DNA from: Alentia gelatinosa
Lineage: Eukaryota; Annelida; Polychaeta; Phyllodocida; Polynoidae
Length of the DNA stretch: 64,000 nt
Assembly (NCBI GenBank): GCA_950022655.1
Contig: OX465584.1
Coordinates: 46,110,723-46,174,722 of the forward strand
Direction: 5' to 3'
Positions 26,201 through 35,164 of this stretch are shown here, one piece after another (position 1 is the stretch's first letter; each line of letters starts with the position of its first letter). The notes beneath the pieces are model-generated. The model made no database searches, was not told where the DNA came from, and worked only from the letters and a program-made list of their open reading frames with translations. The position numbers and the translations under genes were made by a program.

Positions 26201-29200
26201 AGTACTAGTCTCTCAATGGGATCTGCAGTTTTTAATTTCCAGTCGACCACTCGTCTCGCCTGCTCTAGAGTTATAATCTCTTATCTCAAGTTGTCAGGTC
26301 TATTGTATAGTCATAGTCTCTATTCTGAAGTTGTCTGATCTATTCTGTAGTCCTTGTTTCTATTCTGAAGTTGTCTGATCCATACTACAGTTCAAGTCTC
26401 TATTCTGAAGTTGTCTAATCTATTCCATAGTCCAAGTCTTTATTCTGCGGTTGTCTGATCTATTCTTTAGTCCTAGTCTCTATTCTAAAGTTGTCTTATC
26501 TATTCTATAGTCCTAGTCTCTATTCTAAAGTTGTCTTATCTATTCTATACTCCAAGTATCTATTCTCAAGTTATCTGATCTACTCTACAGCCCTATTTTC
26601 AGTTCACATTTGTGATCTACACATGCGATCTGTAGACACAATTCTCTGCTCTGTTCTCTTCTCTAACAACCGTCCGCTCTATTCTCTACCCGGGTCCTGC
26701 ACTACAAGTCGTGCCCAAGTCGACCCTGGATGTGGGAGCGCGGTATCCTGGACCCCTGCCTCTTTATTAAACACTGCTGATTTATGCTTTCCAGTACGAG
26801 TGGCCATGACCCGAGTTAGTTTCTCTTGCATTTTTTTAGAACGTCGCTATGACATAGAACTAGAAAAATGGATAGGTACTTAGAACATACGTTCTAAGTA
26901 CCTTACCACTGTACTAGTTGGGAACTCTGCCCCAAAAACACTCATATTGAGTGGGTGGTAATTGTAGGTGTGTCGATAAATAGAGTGAGAAGCTTCCGGG
27001 ATAAGAGGATGATATAACCATATAAGTGTAAAACTATGATATTGTATTACGGACATGAGGTCGGATTATTTTCTCGTTTCTTAATGGCTCCATTGCAACG
27101 TTTCCCTTATCGATGCGATATGTATCTTGCAATTGCTTAGATAAAATATCCAGCGGTATCAAGTTATTCTAATATAACTATATTTTATCAATGTGTGCAG
27201 AACTACCATTGAGCTCGCTTGGTGTCTATTTTCTTCAGAATAATATTTCTTTAATGTAGAGTTCATCCCGCCAAGGAAGTTATATGAGAAGTTGTGCATC
27301 TACTAAAAGTACCAGGTATTATGTTGTAGCTTGTATCAGTCTTGCCAGCATTAAGTCCCAGGTCTCTATTAGAATAGAGCCCTCATCCCATGATACTCTT
27401 AGCACGAACTTTCTCCCTCATGAGATATTCGTGACACACACCCCCCATTACTGCATCCACATGGCAACCACAAAAATATACACAGCTAGTGCGGGGAAAG
27501 ACTGCACTACAGGGGCAAAAGTCGATCGGCAGAATACGTAATAGTCTGTCAGGGATAATAACATTAGCCCCACCTCTGACAGCGACAAATGAACTGGAAG
27601 TGGGAGTAGCTGAGGCGGGTGTTAGGGGCAGGGGGTGGATGGGTGATGGATGTGGGCAGCAGGGGTCGACGGACGGGTGTTGTTATTATTGCCTCGGACT
27701 GACCTGGCACACTTCCCCATCGTGCTGTTTTGGGTCCCCTGTTGGGGCCGGGGCGATCAAGGCCAGTCCTGTATGCCACCAGTAACACCGCCACCACCAC
27801 CGCCACCACATACACCATCCACCTCAGTTACCACAGACACCACGGCCTTGGAGCTACCGACTACTACTTGTGTTAACCCTCTCTACCCCATGACCCGTAC
27901 ATACACAGATGCTCATCACAGCCATAATCCGCCTACTATCAGGGGCAGATAAGCAGGATTCACAGGAGTGGGGAAGCACTGTATAAACCTACAGGGTTGG
28001 TGCCATACTGATTATTAGGGTTATTATCTACTGGTTACTATTACACTAGAGGTAAATACCCCTGCTCCATGACCTCTACCCAGAAAGCTGCTCATCCCAC
28101 CCATCATCTACCAAATACAACTATACATGTACAAGTGTTAACTCTCTTACTCCCATGACTTCTAGAAGGAGAGCTGTTTATCCCAGCCATCATCTACCAA
28201 ATACAACTACACACAAACTAGTGTCGACTCTTTAAGTCCCGTGACCTCTACACACAGAGAGCTGCTTATATGAGCCATCGGGAATTGGACGCCTTGAGCC
28301 TTTTACCGTTTGAGCCTCCTGTTAGCGCGAAAACGTGGACGCCTTGAGCCTACCCCCTGGACGCCTTGAGCCTACCTCATTTTAGTTCCAATTAGCGAGT
28401 TAGGGTTAGAAAAGGGTTGGGTAAGGGTTAGGGTTGAGTATATATGACTATAAACCAGTATAAGTACACTTTTCAAAGTTTATTACATCTAGATGTTCAA
28501 GGAAACCAAAATGGGGTAGGCTCAAGGCGTCCACAGGGTAGGCTCAAGGCGTCCACAGAAAGGCTCAAGGCGTCCAGGGCTCGAATCGACCCGGGCTCAA
28601 GGCGTCCATGACCCTGAGCCATCATCCACCGAATACAACTATACATTTACTGGTGTTCACTCTCTTAGTCCCGAGACCTCTACACACAGAGAGCTGCTTT
28701 TCCCAGCCATCATCTACCGAATAAATATACAATATTGCCATGATTTCGATCTGAGTGGCCGTATTCTCCGCGTAGTTCACGAGTATTGCGTAGCGTCAAC
28801 TACAAGGAGAATACGGCCACACAGATCGAAATTATGGTAATGTTGTATTTATTACTCATTAATTTTTAGATTTAAGCAATAAATATGATCGTTAGAAAAC
28901 TTTTCAACGTAATTAAGAAGTTATGTTTGGGACCACTTTCATCTCAAAAATCCGTATCCTCCTAGGAGGGTACGGAGCTCCGTATCCTCCTCAGTAGCGA
29001 TCTGTAATCTCCATAGGCTTAGTATGGAGACTCCGTATCAGGTGGGTAATAAAACTATACATCTAACTGGTGTTCACTCTCTCAGTCCCGAGACCTCTAC
29101 ACTGAGAGCTGCATCTCCTAGACATCCTATACCGAATATGACTATGATACACATACTGGTGTTAACTTTCTCAGTCCTGTGACCTCTACACAGCTGCTTA

Positions 29201-32200
29201 TCCGTGCCATCATCTAGCAAATATGACTATACATGCACAAGTGCTGACACTCTCAGTCCTGTGACTCTACATAGAGAGCTGCTCATCCCAGGCACCATCT
29301 ACCGATACAATTATGCATGTACTGGTGTTAACTATCTCAGCCCCTTTTACACAGAGCTGCTTCTCTGAGCCATCATCTACCAAAAACAATTGTATAGGTA
29401 CTGTTCTTAACTCTCTCAGTCCCGTGACCTCTACACAGACAGCTATCCAAGCTATTATCTACCGAATACAACAACAGGTATAGGATACAGAGTGTGTCAG
29501 AGTTTCATCGTCCTCTGCCAGTAAATTGGGGTGGTTCGAGTAGTGATGACGCCACTAGTGGAGAAGGTTTAGTCGAGGGTCAACTGCTACATTAATCAAT
29601 TGTTGGCCGAACCCGCCACCTGGTGTTTTGTTTGGCTTCGAGGGCAAGATGGCGGCCGAGACGCTACGATCGCTATGTGCCCTCTACGTGTATCAGTGTT
29701 AACTCTATCGTTCCCACAGCCTCTATACACAGAGCCGACCATCAGGCCAGGGCTATGTTCTATCGACAACTGTTTTAAGTATCAAAGTGTTGTCGCTGAA
29801 AAACTTGCTACATGCGAGAGCTTACAATAAAGACAATTGAAAAAAAACTTCTACGCTTAAACACAAGTGAAAAGGCGACATGAGAAGGTGAGTTCTGAAA
29901 AAAAAAAACGCCCACATAGGGACACCTTGTCGCCAGGTTAATTTGACTGTTGTTATCATTCCCGCTGCGCGCCGACCTGTCAAAACGCAGACGACTTTTC
30001 TTCGCATTTACTTCTACATCAGGGACGCTGCAACAGCGACCGGCCGTCAATGATAACACAGAATACAAAATCACTTTCTTTCAGAATAGATTTACAAAAA
30101 CTTCGAGAAGGCGTAGTCTATAATAAATGCGCATTTATATGCGGTCCCATGAATAAACTTGCACACGGCTGTGTAGACTATAATAAATGTACATTCAAAT
30201 CGTCTAATGAAGTTTTAATGTCTTATGCCAAGAATGCGTCGAATCCACAACCCCTTAATACATTAGAAAGGTAATGGAAGTGTTACTAACAACTTCTATA
30301 ATTTTCGCTGATGTACAGCATATGATCCTCACAGCGATCATGGAGTACACGGACTTCATGCACTGGATGTGTAGATCGTGTGCTGGTGAATACGTTGAGT
30401 TCTGTTGTTTTTTTCTAATTTGCGTTCTATATGATGCTATCGTTCTTCCAGCAAACAAAATAAAAGACAAGTGACCCTACACACACCTGCTTCTACTGAT
30501 GTTGCCATCTCAATGAGTACCACACTCCCCACTCTGATACTTTTTCATGAAGAATAAGGTTGTATTTTGATTAACATCAACACCGTGTCGAACGTGTTCT
30601 AATAACGATATGATTGTTGACGTTTTTATCAGTGCTAATTACTTTACCCTTCAGATTAGGTCAAAGGCTTTCCAAGTCGCACAGATAATGAACGTTTAGA
30701 GCGACCGCCTATCTTGGCAAATTTCCCTCGGTAAATTAAAAAAAAAAGGAATAAAATTATCACATTTCCCCATGCCTGAAAACCTGTACTGCATGAGCCA
30801 TACCATGTTCCCATATTAGTTCGCATTATGCTTTAATAACACAATTATAGGATAGTTTACATTTCAATAGTAGAAGAAACTATGAACAATGATACGTATG
30901 TATTATTTAGAAGGAGTGTGTATATTATTCAACAGGGGACGTTTACTCAACACAGGATGCATTTTCAGTCCACTTGCTGTGGTTTGTAACGCACGACGTT
31001 TCCTTTATCTTCACTCCTGATAAAGTCACTACATATTCATTCATTGTGAATATGCATTACGGGCTTTGGTTTTATACGTGTACTAGCGACTTCGTTGATT
31101 CATATTTGGCTAACGATTCCTAACTGCCGTAGTGCCCCCTAGCGGGTGAACGATAAACCATCATGATTTCGTGGTAATCATTTCGTAGGACACAGGTGTT
31201 TGAGCTGATCATTAGCGATCAGAACTATTTGGATTGACACCAGCGAAAGTTGAGATCTCATTGGTTTCTCATGAGACTAGCAGATAAAAAAAAACTACAT
31301 TACTAAACTTTATTTCGGCATGGCTTGAAATAAATCATAAGAGAAATGGTACTCCTGCCAATAGATCTACAAAAAAGAAGAACATGTCCTAGATTTTCCC
31401 TCCACGAGATTCTCACTATTGTGGCCCCTCAGTCTCCAAGCCTAAGTTGAGTACACTCTTTCCTTACGTGCGGGAGACACTCCAAGCGGATGCTACCAGA
31501 ATCGTAGTTTTTTTTAGATATGGTAGGTAACTATCATAAATACCTCTCCTCAATCTCGATCTAACAATCATTCTCCTCCATGGTCATTTTAGTGAGTGAT
31601 GTGGCTTGTCGAATCAGAAGGTGGTCTTTTTCACTTTACAAATAGAGTCGCCAGTTTACACTTTGTGAATATGAAATATGTTCCAATGGTAGATGGTTAT
31701 ACTAAAGATCTAATCGCCTGAGTGAGCTAATCGTCAAGCGGGAGACTACTGTATGTAGAGTGCTGATAGCGTGAACTGTAGCAGATCGTCCTAACAACTC
31801 CCAGCCAGGCACATGCTTTGGACAAAGACTAACAAATCAACTCTGTTTCTTATATCAGATCGTGAAATAACTACACATAATGCTCTACCTGTCAAAAATG
31901 CACAATACATAGACTGATATTCAGGTTCCGGTCCGTTTTGGCCTCGAACTATCATTCAACACAGTTCCTTGGTTCAGTGATTCCAGTTCTGGTCCAACTA
32001 CCCTGAGAGTGCGTTCCTATAACTAGTACAAGAGTATACCACTACCACTCCAAAGGACTAACTTATATACGCTGTCAAAATACAAATTCGCAGTTGTACA
32101 ATTATGGAGATAATACTACAATTACCATCGATTCCGAAACTAAATTGCTATTTTCTACCGACTAAACTCAAATCACTGTAGTTAAAGTGGGATGGTCAGT

Positions 32201-33156
32201 CTTGTGTAATAAGCACATTATGGTCGCAAGTATAAATAGATATAAACTTCATTCACTATGTGAATCCAAATCTCGTAGGCAATTTCACATTGACTTCCTA
32301 ACATGATTAACCCATGACAGACTGATCTAATAGAGGACAATCCTACATCGTAGAGTGACAATAAGCCCTAAGCAGCTTAGGATCTGTTGATAATCTACCC
32401 TATGCTAGGTAGGATCACCGTTGACGTTACGGAGACCTAAAGAGGATAGTACCGGCAAGAATTTGATATTGTCCTAGAGATGGATTTATATTGTAGTCGT
32501 AACTACACCTCAAAAAAGAATTCCACTTAAGCATAATCAAGTTATCTATTTAACAAAACCACTTTTCAAAACATTCTTCTCGCGAAATTCTACCACCTCT
32601 GCCACACTGGCTGCAGAGAGTGTACAGTAAAGCTGATCGTACCGTATGGTGTTTTATCTTGCCCCTGGTATTTTTTGTCCCATTGACTTAACATTGGAAA
32701 TTTGTCCTCAACTCCCATAGAGTATTGGAAAGAAATGCTCAATGGAGGATGGTGTCACAAATCTTAGCCAATTAGTCAGTGATAGGGGTGAGATAAAATC
32801 TGACCCGCACTCGGTCCATAGCCACTGGAGATATGCCGTTGATTTTGGACTGCTACGTAATCTCACTCGGCTTTGCCTCATGAGAGACCACACCTCATGG
32901 CATACTGTCAGTGGCTACGGATCTCGCTGCAGTTCCTCCTTTATCCCGTGTTGGAGAGAGTGTATTTTAGTTGGTTGCGACCACGTTTTGCATTGTTGAG
33001 AGTGTATTTTCGAGTGTGTAGGCCGGCTTACCTGTGTTCGCGCTCCTCGTGCTGTGAGATGAGGTTGGAGTAGTATGTCTCCAGGGTGACTTTGGCTTTG
33101 GTGACTTTATCCACGGTGTGACTGCTGATGTGGATCTGTTCCCCCACAGTAGCCAT
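5256..33156 (-). CDS. STK38: NDR-family serine/threonine kinase (STK38/Tricornered-like), 5' part, 3 exons
   Basis: Seen: three exons splice in frame on the minus strand. Exon 33032-33171 has ATG at 33156-33154 and 125 coding nt, and ends at GTAAGC. Exon 7419-7470 (52 nt) is preceded by TTTTTCAG and followed by GTAAGT. Exon 5256-5378 (123 nt) is preceded by TTCTCCAG and followed by GTAAGT. They give exactly 100 residues: [20 protein letters not shown] (18-37), a [10 protein letters not shown] stretch (50-59), [15 protein letters not shown] (70-84) and the glycine-rich loop IGRGAFGE (93-100). Known of the family: this N-terminal segment binds MOB co-activators and the ATP loop opens the AGC kinase domain; NDR kinases act in Hippo-related morphogenesis and cell-cycle signalling. 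K22, Y29, R39, R42, T72 and R76 line up with human residues implicated in MOB binding. The catalytic lysine, activation segment and hydrophobic motif lie beyond the left edge. STK38 versus STK38L cannot be separated; an invertebrate probably has one gene. The product is very likely full length outside the window. Confidence 0.95.
5379..7418 (-). other. intron of the STK38-like gene, 2040 nt
   Basis: Bounded by the donor GTAAGT at 7418 and an acceptor TCTTTTCTCCAG ending at 5379. It contains an AT-rich low-complexity patch (5571-5632), part of a hairpin motif (7248-7301), and otherwise nothing recognisable. Confidence 0.85.
7248..7301 (-). repeat. hairpin plus GAAACGT motif, copy 1
   Basis: On the minus strand this reads TTGATGAAGGTC, a loop, GGCCGAAACGT. 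A short stem is followed by GAAACGT. It is related to copies at 20916-20951 and 30985-31036 and to a decayed one at 56071-56100. Confidence 0.5.
8128..9395 (+). repeat. 53/54-bp minisatellite, about 24 units
   Basis: Units run AGTAAATCTGC, TGTGCCCTGTATTGTACTGC, ATGTCAGTGATTGTGTCAGC. Most are 53 bp (for example TAAATCT at 8521 and 8574). A variant with one extra C in GCCTGTG is 54 bp. The first 6-7 units (8128-8450) are strongly diverged and the central units near identical. The long frames on both strands reading [16 protein letters not shown] peptides are artefacts of the repeat. Confidence 0.95.
10060..10250 (+). repeat. degenerate tandem repeat
   Basis: Loose recurrence of AAACTRCTGCYCT and ACACTGCACC-like blocks at about 50-65-bp spacing. 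Too diverged to delimit well. Confidence 0.35.
10439..10777 (+). mobile_element. MITE family with 6-bp TSD, copy A
   Basis: It begins CAGGGATGTCAATT and ends AACTGCCATCTATG, an imperfect terminal inverted repeat. The flanks are TTGCAA on the left and TTACAA on the right, a 6-bp target duplication with one change. The interior shares TTATTGGCCATGGAATGG, TTTATTGGTGTGA and GAAAATGAAAACAAGG with the other copies. This copy is longer (339 bp) because of a T-rich insertion near 10590-10630. Non-coding. Confidence 0.75.
10790..11010 (+). other. CpG-rich island with Z-DNA-prone CG run
   Basis: Dense CpG, including CCGCGCGCGCGTGC at 10980-10993 and an alternating purine-pyrimidine stretch around 10948-10970. 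No open frame of note. It could be an intronic enhancer or alternative promoter, but nothing proves this. Confidence 0.35.
11461..11612 (+). mobile_element. hairpin element, partial copy
   Basis: Related to 15861-16036: shared blocks are GGGATRYC, TTCTCGSCCTTTTG, CCATTAATAY, GGCTCAGTA and CCACGTTTTCTC. The left arm GTCCCATTAATATAT and right arm ACATATTTATGTGAC are inverted around GGCGCC. Non-coding transposon relic. Confidence 0.65.
12150..12330 (+). other. GC-rich island
   Basis: GC-rich stretch with many CpG dinucleotides. The short frames on both strands resemble no known protein. Possibly regulatory. Confidence 0.3.
12590..12900 (+). other. GC-rich island
   Basis: CpG-rich stretch inside the large intron. 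A 122-codon frame crosses it (12653-13021) but shows no recognisable domain. I regard it as composition-driven rather than a gene. Confidence 0.3.
14733..15192 (+). mobile_element. foldback element with iterated inverted units, TTAGGG-like core and 9-bp TSD
   Basis: The flanks are CTGTTTACC at 14724-14732 and again at 15193-15201, a perfect 9-bp target duplication. The left terminus CTGGAGAACTCGACCCG and the right terminus CGGGTCGAGTTCTCCAG are exact inverses. Further AACTCGAYC units follow in the left arm (near 14760, 14783, 14814), and two GGGTCGAG units with a diverged relative lie in the right arm (15130-15180). The middle (14940-15020) is a degenerate GGTTAGGGATAAGG array. No coding potential. 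The 9-bp duplication is typical of Mutator-like (MULE) transposition, so a MULE-mobilised foldback element is the likeliest class. Confidence 0.8.
15689..16036 (+). mobile_element. hairpin element, full copy
   Basis: The left part (15689-15878) is bounded by TTATTATTACATACCTA and its inverse. The right part (15861-16036) is a near-perfect hairpin: arm 15878-15947 pairs with 15955-16023 around CTACAGC. Arm ends are GAAAACGTAGTGACTGAGCC and GGCTCAGTAACCACGTTTTC. It is homologous to 25113-25345 and, for the hairpin, to 11461-11612. Non-coding. Confidence 0.75.
17029..17045 (+). repeat. poly-G run
   Basis: Seventeen consecutive G. Low complexity and prone to assembly or length error. Confidence 0.9.
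17100..17310 (+). other. CpG-rich island
   Basis: Very CpG-dense (GGCGCGGGGG, CCGGCCGCCCGCCCC, GGGGCCGCCGAG). The most island-like segment of the big intron; candidate enhancer or alternative promoter. No coding signal. Confidence 0.4.
17460..17930 (+). repeat. pyrimidine-rich low-complexity tract
   Basis: Long CT-rich sequence (CCCCCTGCCCCCCACCCCCC, CTTCCTCTC and similar). Short proline/serine-rich frames are composition artefacts. Confidence 0.7.
18140..18205 (+). repeat. short tandem repeat (CTGTCTCA...)
   Basis: Four to five units of an approximately 16-17-bp block: CTGTCTCATTAAG, CTGTCTCAGGGAAC (twice), CTGTCTCACTAAG, CTGTCTAATTAAG. Confidence 0.7.
19453..19735 (-). mobile_element. foldback/MITE-like repeat, copy 2 (inverted)
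   Basis: Reverse-complement match to 535-818 over the whole length, with scattered substitutions. Shared blocks: ATGAAACATCA, CATATGATTGTTTATATGGC, GTCACATGTTTTTAAC, AGATTTATATGAGG. Together the two copies delimit a repeat of about 280 bp. Confidence 0.7.
20916..20951 (+). repeat. hairpin plus GAAACGTCGTG motif, copy 2
   Basis: CTGAAGAA is followed by a 6-bp stem GTGCAT / ATGCAC with loop TTAAC, then GAAACGTCGTG. Related motif copies lie at 7248-7301 and 30985-31036. It looks like a hammerhead core but has one unpaired A before the stem. Confidence 0.55.
21290..21440 (+). repeat. CCACTAGCT tandem repeat
   Basis: Units CACTCCCACTAGCTCCTAA and variants are repeated about seven times with drift. 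Non-coding. Confidence 0.8.
22250..22400 (+). other. GC-rich patch
   Basis: Modest CpG enrichment next to the inverted-repeat element at 22456. No gene signal. Confidence 0.2.
22456..22765 (+). mobile_element. MITE-like inverted-repeat element
   Basis: The left end GGCCCGTTTCCATTTGCCGA and right end TCGGCCAATGGAAAAGGGGC are imperfect inverses of about 20 bp. An internal inverted copy (CGGTCAATGGAAACG) lies near 22534. TA or TTA flanks are possible. The terminus resembles PIF/Harbinger-type ends, but assignment is tentative. Confidence 0.6.
24008..24335 (+). repeat. tandem repeat, about 49-bp period
   Basis: Units ATGCACTACTACAGTGCTG, TTACTTTCTCCCCATACTAC, ACATAGC repeat about 6.5 times with increasing divergence to the right. 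The overlapping frames are artefacts. Confidence 0.85.
25113..25345 (+). mobile_element. hairpin element, diverged shorter copy
   Basis: Starts ATTATTACATACCTATG like 15691 and shares TTTTACAGATATATGATAAT with the TAGGTATGTAATAATAAG region of the full copy, then AAATACCTC...CAGGCACACTAACCA with its right arm. It contains a perfect short palindrome TTCGTCACTTAGTGACGAA. No coding potential. Confidence 0.6.
25531..25794 (+). mobile_element. MITE family with 6-bp TSD, copy B
   Basis: Starts CAAGGATGTCAGTTGGG and ends AACTGCCATCCCTG; the ends are inverse of each other. It is flanked by ATAATA on both sides (25525-25530 and 25795-25800). The interior matches copies A, C, D and E (TTGGCCATGGAATAGGG, TTTATTGGCGTGA, GGAAACAAGGATTTCC). 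Confidence 0.8.
26281..26600 (+). repeat. 40-bp tandem repeat, 8 units in exact register
   Basis: Units TATTCTGAAGTTGTCTGATC + TATTCTATAGTCCAAGTCTC begin at 26281, 26321, 26361, 26401, 26441, 26481, 26521 and 26561. Substitutions are common, but I see no insertion or deletion across the array. Confidence 0.9.
28280..28614 (+). mobile_element. foldback element with iterated inverted units, TTAGGG-like core and 9-bp TSD
   Basis: Flanked by TGAGCCATC at 28271-28279 and 28615-28623, a perfect 9-bp target duplication cut into the 80-bp tandem array. The left arm has three complete TGGACGCCTTGAGCC units (28286, 28336, 28358). The right arm has four inverted ones (28519, 28541, 28562, 28594). Termini are GGGAATTGGACGCC and its near inverse. 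The middle (28394-28440) is a degenerate GGGTTAGGGTT tract. Non-coding. The 9-bp duplication points to Mutator-like transposition. Confidence 0.85.
28720..28854 (+). mobile_element. long hairpin (possible MITE) inside the tandem array
   Basis: The left arm (about 28720-28770; contains GATTTCGATCTGAGTGGCCG) pairs almost fully with the right arm (about 28806-28854; contains CGGCCACACAGATCGAAATT) around a loop of about 35 bp. Outer ends are AATAAATA and TATTTATT. Possible TA duplication only. Confidence 0.65.
28963..29042 (+). repeat. short palindromes (CCGTATCCTCC...)
   Basis: Contains CCGTATCCTCCTAGGAGG with TACGG completing an inverted repeat, a second CCGTATCCTCCTC, and ATCTCCATAGG / TATGGAGAC. 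Probably a remnant of another hairpin element. Confidence 0.4.
30985..31036 (-). repeat. hairpin plus GAAACGTCGTG motif, copy 3
   Basis: On the minus strand CTTTATC, a short loop and GATAAAG (7-bp stem) are followed by GAAACGTCGTGCG. It shares the tail with copy 2. Confidence 0.5.
32650..32840 (+). mobile_element. MITE-like repeat left of kinase exon 2, copy 1
   Basis: Direct-orientation homologue of 33419-33605: shared blocks CCCCTGGTAT, GACTTAACA, GAGTATT, GTCACAAAT, GTCAGTGATAGG, CCGCACT, TAGCCACTG. Outer TTTTATCTTGCCCCTGG and GGGGTGAGATAAAA are inverses. Confidence 0.65.
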
Positions 33157-33418
33157 CTTGGATCTCAGACCCTAGTTAATGACAAAGTACAATGGATCAA
33201 AAAACACGTTTATATCTATAATACAGGCCTGCCAGTACACACAAATATGTACAATGACCTCTAAGACAATAACTTGCAGCCCGGCCCATTAACTAGTTAT
33301 ACACTTGTATCCGGCCCATTCAGGATACTGTGTGTCCCCATAAGATGGGTTCATAACAGGGCTCCAACGATTACTGTCAAAGGTCCAACGATTACTGTCT
33401 AAGGTTAAAAAACAGTGG

Positions 33419-33605
33419 CTTCAGACTCATTTACCTCACCCCTGGTATCTTTTTTACCATAGACTTAACACTAGGGACTCGTGCTTAGCGCCCATGGAGT
33501 ATTATAAAAATACTCAATGGGAGATGATGTCACAAATGTAAGTCAATTCGTCAGTGATAGGCGCGAGGTGAATTCTGAACCGCACTTGAGCAGTAGCCAC
33601 TGAAA
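33419..33605 (+). mobile_element. MITE-like repeat right of kinase exon 2, copy 2
   Basis: Direct-orientation homologue of 32650-32840. Its own outer blocks CAGACTCATTTACCTCACCC and GCGCGAGGTGAATTCTG are imperfect inverses. Non-coding. Confidence 0.65.
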
Positions 33606-35164
33606 ACACTTACAAGAATATACCGACTTGCTCGGGAATAAAGTTTGCGTTAGTGAAGAGTTATCTGATTTATTTGAGTATAATGAAGTTAGTCGTTCTT
33701 CTACCATAAGAATACACCTATCATATTTGTTCCTGGTAAAGGAAAAATAAGGAAAATAGGAAGTAACCTAAAAAGAGAAAAAAAACAGAATCCTCTTATA
33801 CTTGGGTATTTACAAATTACGAGCAGTATTTTCCCTTTATCGTTTTCCACATTCCCTGTTGTCTTTAGTGCCTTGTCCTCTATTTTTCTTCGACGTTTAC
33901 AGGAAGACGGCAGTTTGAATCTTCTGAGTATTCAAAATAGACGTTAATGCATTTGTAGTCGATCTGATTACTCTTGCACCACGCTTTGTAAACAAAGTTC
34001 CGGGTAAACAGAATTGCCAAGATCCCTTTACACAACATCCATTGAGTGATTCATTAATAAGAATAGCGATGACCAAGATATAAAGTTGGCGAGGGGTTTA
34101 TTTGGGTTTAAGACTAGAGAAGCTTGACTCACGCCAATCTGCAGGCTTGTGAATTGGGCTATGGGCCAACTGTAGGCGAACTGAACTATTCAAACCTCCA
34201 GACTGACTGAGTGCTCGTCTGAGCTATGTGATTATAACCTATTAAGTGACTTAACTACACGTACCCTGAGATTTATCTATTCATAACAAGAGTTATCACA
34301 TAGTTGTTGTTCACATTTCCAGTCTCATCAGATGCTTACTTTCTACTTATCTTATTCTTTGTCTTTGGCCCTTAATCATTTTCCTCCTGCGCATTTGCTT
34401 ATGGATAAGAGTATATGGAAAATAAATAGACCTCTGAACTTTCACATGTAATCATTTCTAAATCTATCTAAACTTAGGTAAATTATTTCATATTGAAGAT
34501 CGCCACTATGGGGCGAATAATGTTTGTCATTGAACTTTGTTTTTTTTTTAATTAGAAAAAAATATACATATACCCTTGCCGTCGTGATATCCCACTATAA
34601 TGTTAGAAATGAAGGAATTTCAGAGTTGGAATTTATAATATGATCAATATGATACAGTGTAAAGAAATATCATTAATCTCATTCGAAATAAAGAATTTGT
34701 GAATCATATATAAGAACAAAACAAAAAACACTGTTTTATGGTAATGCTATATATTATGGCTTACGGCACGTACTTAGCTTGCAGGTCAAGTGCTTATTGC
34801 CACTTACCAACACGATACAACCCAGGTAGACAAAAGCCTACTTCACAGAGGTGCAGTAACTAAAGCACAGCAAAATGAACAGTGTTATTAATCCATATAT
34901 ATGCAGCGACCTTATCACTGTTACTCAAGAGGCATGTCTCATATCATTAATCAGGAACAATGTTTCTCCTCGGGCCAAACTTTCTATACACGTATAGGAA
35001 AGAGACCAGAGTGTTGTGGAAGACGTGTTCCCCCTCACGCCTGCTACACTCAACGGTAAGGCCAACAATAAGAGAATCTATTGTGTTGAACATAAGTGCG
35101 TAGTACAGATTCGTCGTCAGTACGAAACGCTTATTAGATAGGGCACACAATCTCGTGGGCCCTT

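Larger units (their letters stand above)
28030..29480 (+). repeat. degenerate tandem repeat, about 80-bp period, interrupted by insertions
   Basis: Recurring blocks: CATCTACCRAATACAACTAT, ACTGGTGTTAACTCTCTCAG, TCCCGTGACCTCTACACA and GAGAGCTGCT. A foldback element (28280-28614) and a hairpin (28720-28854) have inserted into it, so the array is older than both. Confidence 0.8.
7471..33031 (-). other. 25.6-kb intron of the STK38-like gene
   Basis: Donor GTAAGC at 33031, acceptor TTTTTCAG at 7471. The intron is packed with minisatellites, MITE-like elements and a few GC-rich islands, listed separately. No convincing exon was found inside. Stretches where I see nothing: 7770-8100, 9450-10050, 11020-11440, 13030-14720, 16040-17020, 18200-19440, 19740-20900, 21450-22230, 22770-24000, 24340-25100, 25805-26270, 26610-27480, 29490-30980 and 31040-32640. 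Confidence 0.85.
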
